Assembly (NCBI GenBank): GCA_036390995.1
Contig: DASWAT010000208.1
Location: 1 to 6,385, forward strand
DNA length: 6,385 bases
Reading direction: 5' to 3'
From: DASQQQ01 sp036390995
Lineage (GTDB): Bacteria > Actinomycetota > UBA4738 > HRBIN12
The position numbers and the translations under genes are program-made. Positions 5,261 to 6,385 of the stretch are shown here, piece by piece (the stretch's first letter is position 1; each line of letters begins with the position of its first letter). The notes under the pieces were generated by a model, which saw only the letters and a list, made by a program, of their open reading frames with translations, searched no databases and was not told the DNA's origin.

Positions 5261-6385
5261 ATGCTGGCCGAGCTCGCGTCCGCCGTTCGCGACCGTCGGG
5301 TCTCGCCGAGTGAGCTCGTCGCGCGCGCATACGAGCGGATCGAGCGGCTGAACCCGGACCTCGGCGCCGTGATCCGGCTCCGCGACCAAGAGGAAGCGCT
5401 CGCGGAGGCCGCCTCGGTCGATCGGGACGCACCCCTCGCAGGGCTCCCGCTCCTGGTGAAGGACAACGAGCACCTCGCGGGGCTGCCGACGACCTACGGC
5501 TCGCTACTGTGTCGCAACCGGCCGCCGGAGGAGCGTGACGGCTACATCCCCGGCAGGTTGCGCGCCGCGGGTGCGATCCCCGTGGGCAAGACGAACGTGC
5601 CCGAGTTCACGTTCGATGGGTTCACGGACAACCTCCTCTACGGCGTCACGCGGAACCCGTGGAACCGCGACTGGTCGCCGGGCGGATCTTCCGGCGGGTC
5701 GGGCGCGGCCCTCGCCGCCGGGATGGTTCCGCTGGCGACCGGGACCGACGGCGGTGGCTCGATCCGCATCCCAGCGACCTTCTGCGGACTGGCGGGTCTG
5801 AAGCCCACCCACGGCGTGGTCGCCCGCGAGCCGATCCCCGCGTGGATCGACCTGTCCACGTACGGCCCGCTGGCCGTCTCGGTGGTCGACGTGGGGCTGT
5901 TGCTCGGACTGATGGCCGGCTCCGCGCCGGGCGATCCGACCGCGCTGCCGGTCCCTCTGCCCGCGTTCCGAGGCCTGCCGTCGAGGGCGTTCGCTACGCC
6001 TCGACTCCTGGACGCCGGTCCGTTGCCGTCGAGCGTGGCCGCGCGGTTCGACGAGGCGCTCCGCTCGGTGGAGCGGGACCTCGGCATCCCGGTCGAGCCG
6101 CTCGAGGCCGGATCGGTTCTCGGTCCGATCGGCGATCCGTACGCCGACTGGTTCGTGACGTGCGCGTTCGAGCACCTGTACCTGCTCGGGCGCGACACGG
6201 TCAGGGTGAACCTCGACAGGTTCGCCCCGAGCTTCCGATCCTCCATGGAGGAGGCGATGCGGATCCCACCCGAGGACTACATGGGCGCCCGGCGCCGGCG
6301 GTTCGACTACGCGAAGGCGCTGGACCTCGTGCTCGACACAGACGCCGTCCTGCTGTCGCCCACGATCCCGATCGACGGGTGGGCA
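5261..6385 (+). CDS. amidase-signature family hydrolase, N-terminal 375 residues (3' end outside window)
   Basis: The frame is open from ATG 5261 to the last base, 375 codons, probably three quarters or more of a typical 460-500 aa enzyme. The Ser-cisSer-Lys triad is complete: K68 in PLLVKDN, the cis-serine S143 in SPGGSSGGSGAAL, and the nucleophile S167 in GTDGGGSIRIPA. The 24-residue step from S143 to S167 equals that in fatty acid amide hydrolase (S217/S241). These enzymes cleave amides to a carboxylate and amine or ammonia. An N-terminal helix (LASAVRDRRVSPSELVARAYERIERLN, about 5-31) and CGLAGLKPTHGVV are also typical. It is unlikely to be GatA: GatB/GatC are not adjacent and the sequence resembles stand-alone amidases, but that cannot be excluded from a partial gene. 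The ATG directly abuts the oxidoreductase TAG with no clear Shine-Dalgarno, so translation may depend on reinitiation. Confidence 0.92.
   Translation, partial: MLAELASAVRDRRVSPSELVARAYERIERLNPDLGAVIRLRDQEEALAEAASVDRDAPLAGLPLLVKDNEHLAGLPTTYGSLLCRNRPPEERDGYIPGRLRAAGAIPVGKTNVPEFTFDGFTDNLLYGVTRNPWNRDWSPGGSSGGSGAALAAGMVPLATGTDGGGSIRIPATFCGLAGLKPTHGVVAREPIPAWIDLSTYGPLAVSVVDVGLLLGLMAGSAPGDPTALPVPLPAFRGLPSRAFATPRLLDAGPLPSSVAARFDEALRSVERDLGIPVEPLEAGSVLGPIGDPYADWFVTCAFEHLYLLGRDTVRVNLDRFAPSFRSSMEEAMRIPPEDYMGARRRRFDYAKALDLVLDTDAVLLSPTIPIDGWA

Noticed and set aside
3566..5473. A 635-codon open frame on the minus strand opposite the oxidoreductase and amidase start.
   Set aside because: Same antisense pattern (rich in Arg, His, Val, Asp with no domain), opposite two well-supported genes.

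Overview
This is a high-GC window (roughly 70% by eye), densely coding, with GTG starts, stop/start overlaps and mostly weak ribosome binding sites. The style suits an actinobacterium, possibly a little-studied or metagenome-derived lineage. The C-terminal half of the metallo-beta-lactamase-fold protein (GPGNTMGNP... ending WRARGW) also looks actinobacterial. The organism call is inference; there is no rRNA or other marker gene.

Layout, left to right. (1) Positions 1-468 hold the C-terminal part of an IS110-family (bridge-RNA type) transposase, whose element ends about ten bases after its stop codon. (2) Right behind it, 500-2361, lie two overlapping plus-strand genes: a prolidase/imidazolonepropionase-like amidohydrolase and a glyoxalase-II-like metallo-beta-lactamase-fold hydrolase. 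(3) Facing them, on the minus strand at 2370-3533, is a membrane-anchored seven-bladed beta-propeller protein of unknown function. (4) After a 101-base divergent promoter region come two abutting plus-strand genes: a phytoene-desaturase/PYROXD2-like FAD oxidoreductase (3635-5260) and an amidase-signature hydrolase (5261 to past the window end). No gene-free stretch exceeds 300 bases; the largest gap is 3534-3634. I see no tRNA, rRNA or CRISPR.

How they may work together: three hydrolases (two aimed at amide or ester-like bonds, one di-metal) and one flavoenzyme suggest small-molecule or peptide/amide catabolism in two short operons, but no substrate can be read from the sequence. The propeller gene is transcribed against both neighbours' direction and need not belong to the pathway.

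I do not see a clear new defence or mobile system. The points most worth a second look are the propeller's two lone cysteines, placed so that they could staple the ring shut; the IS110 right end, which brings a perfect TTGACA and sits against the amidohydrolase's Shine-Dalgarno; and a six-codon mini-ORF formed at that junction.
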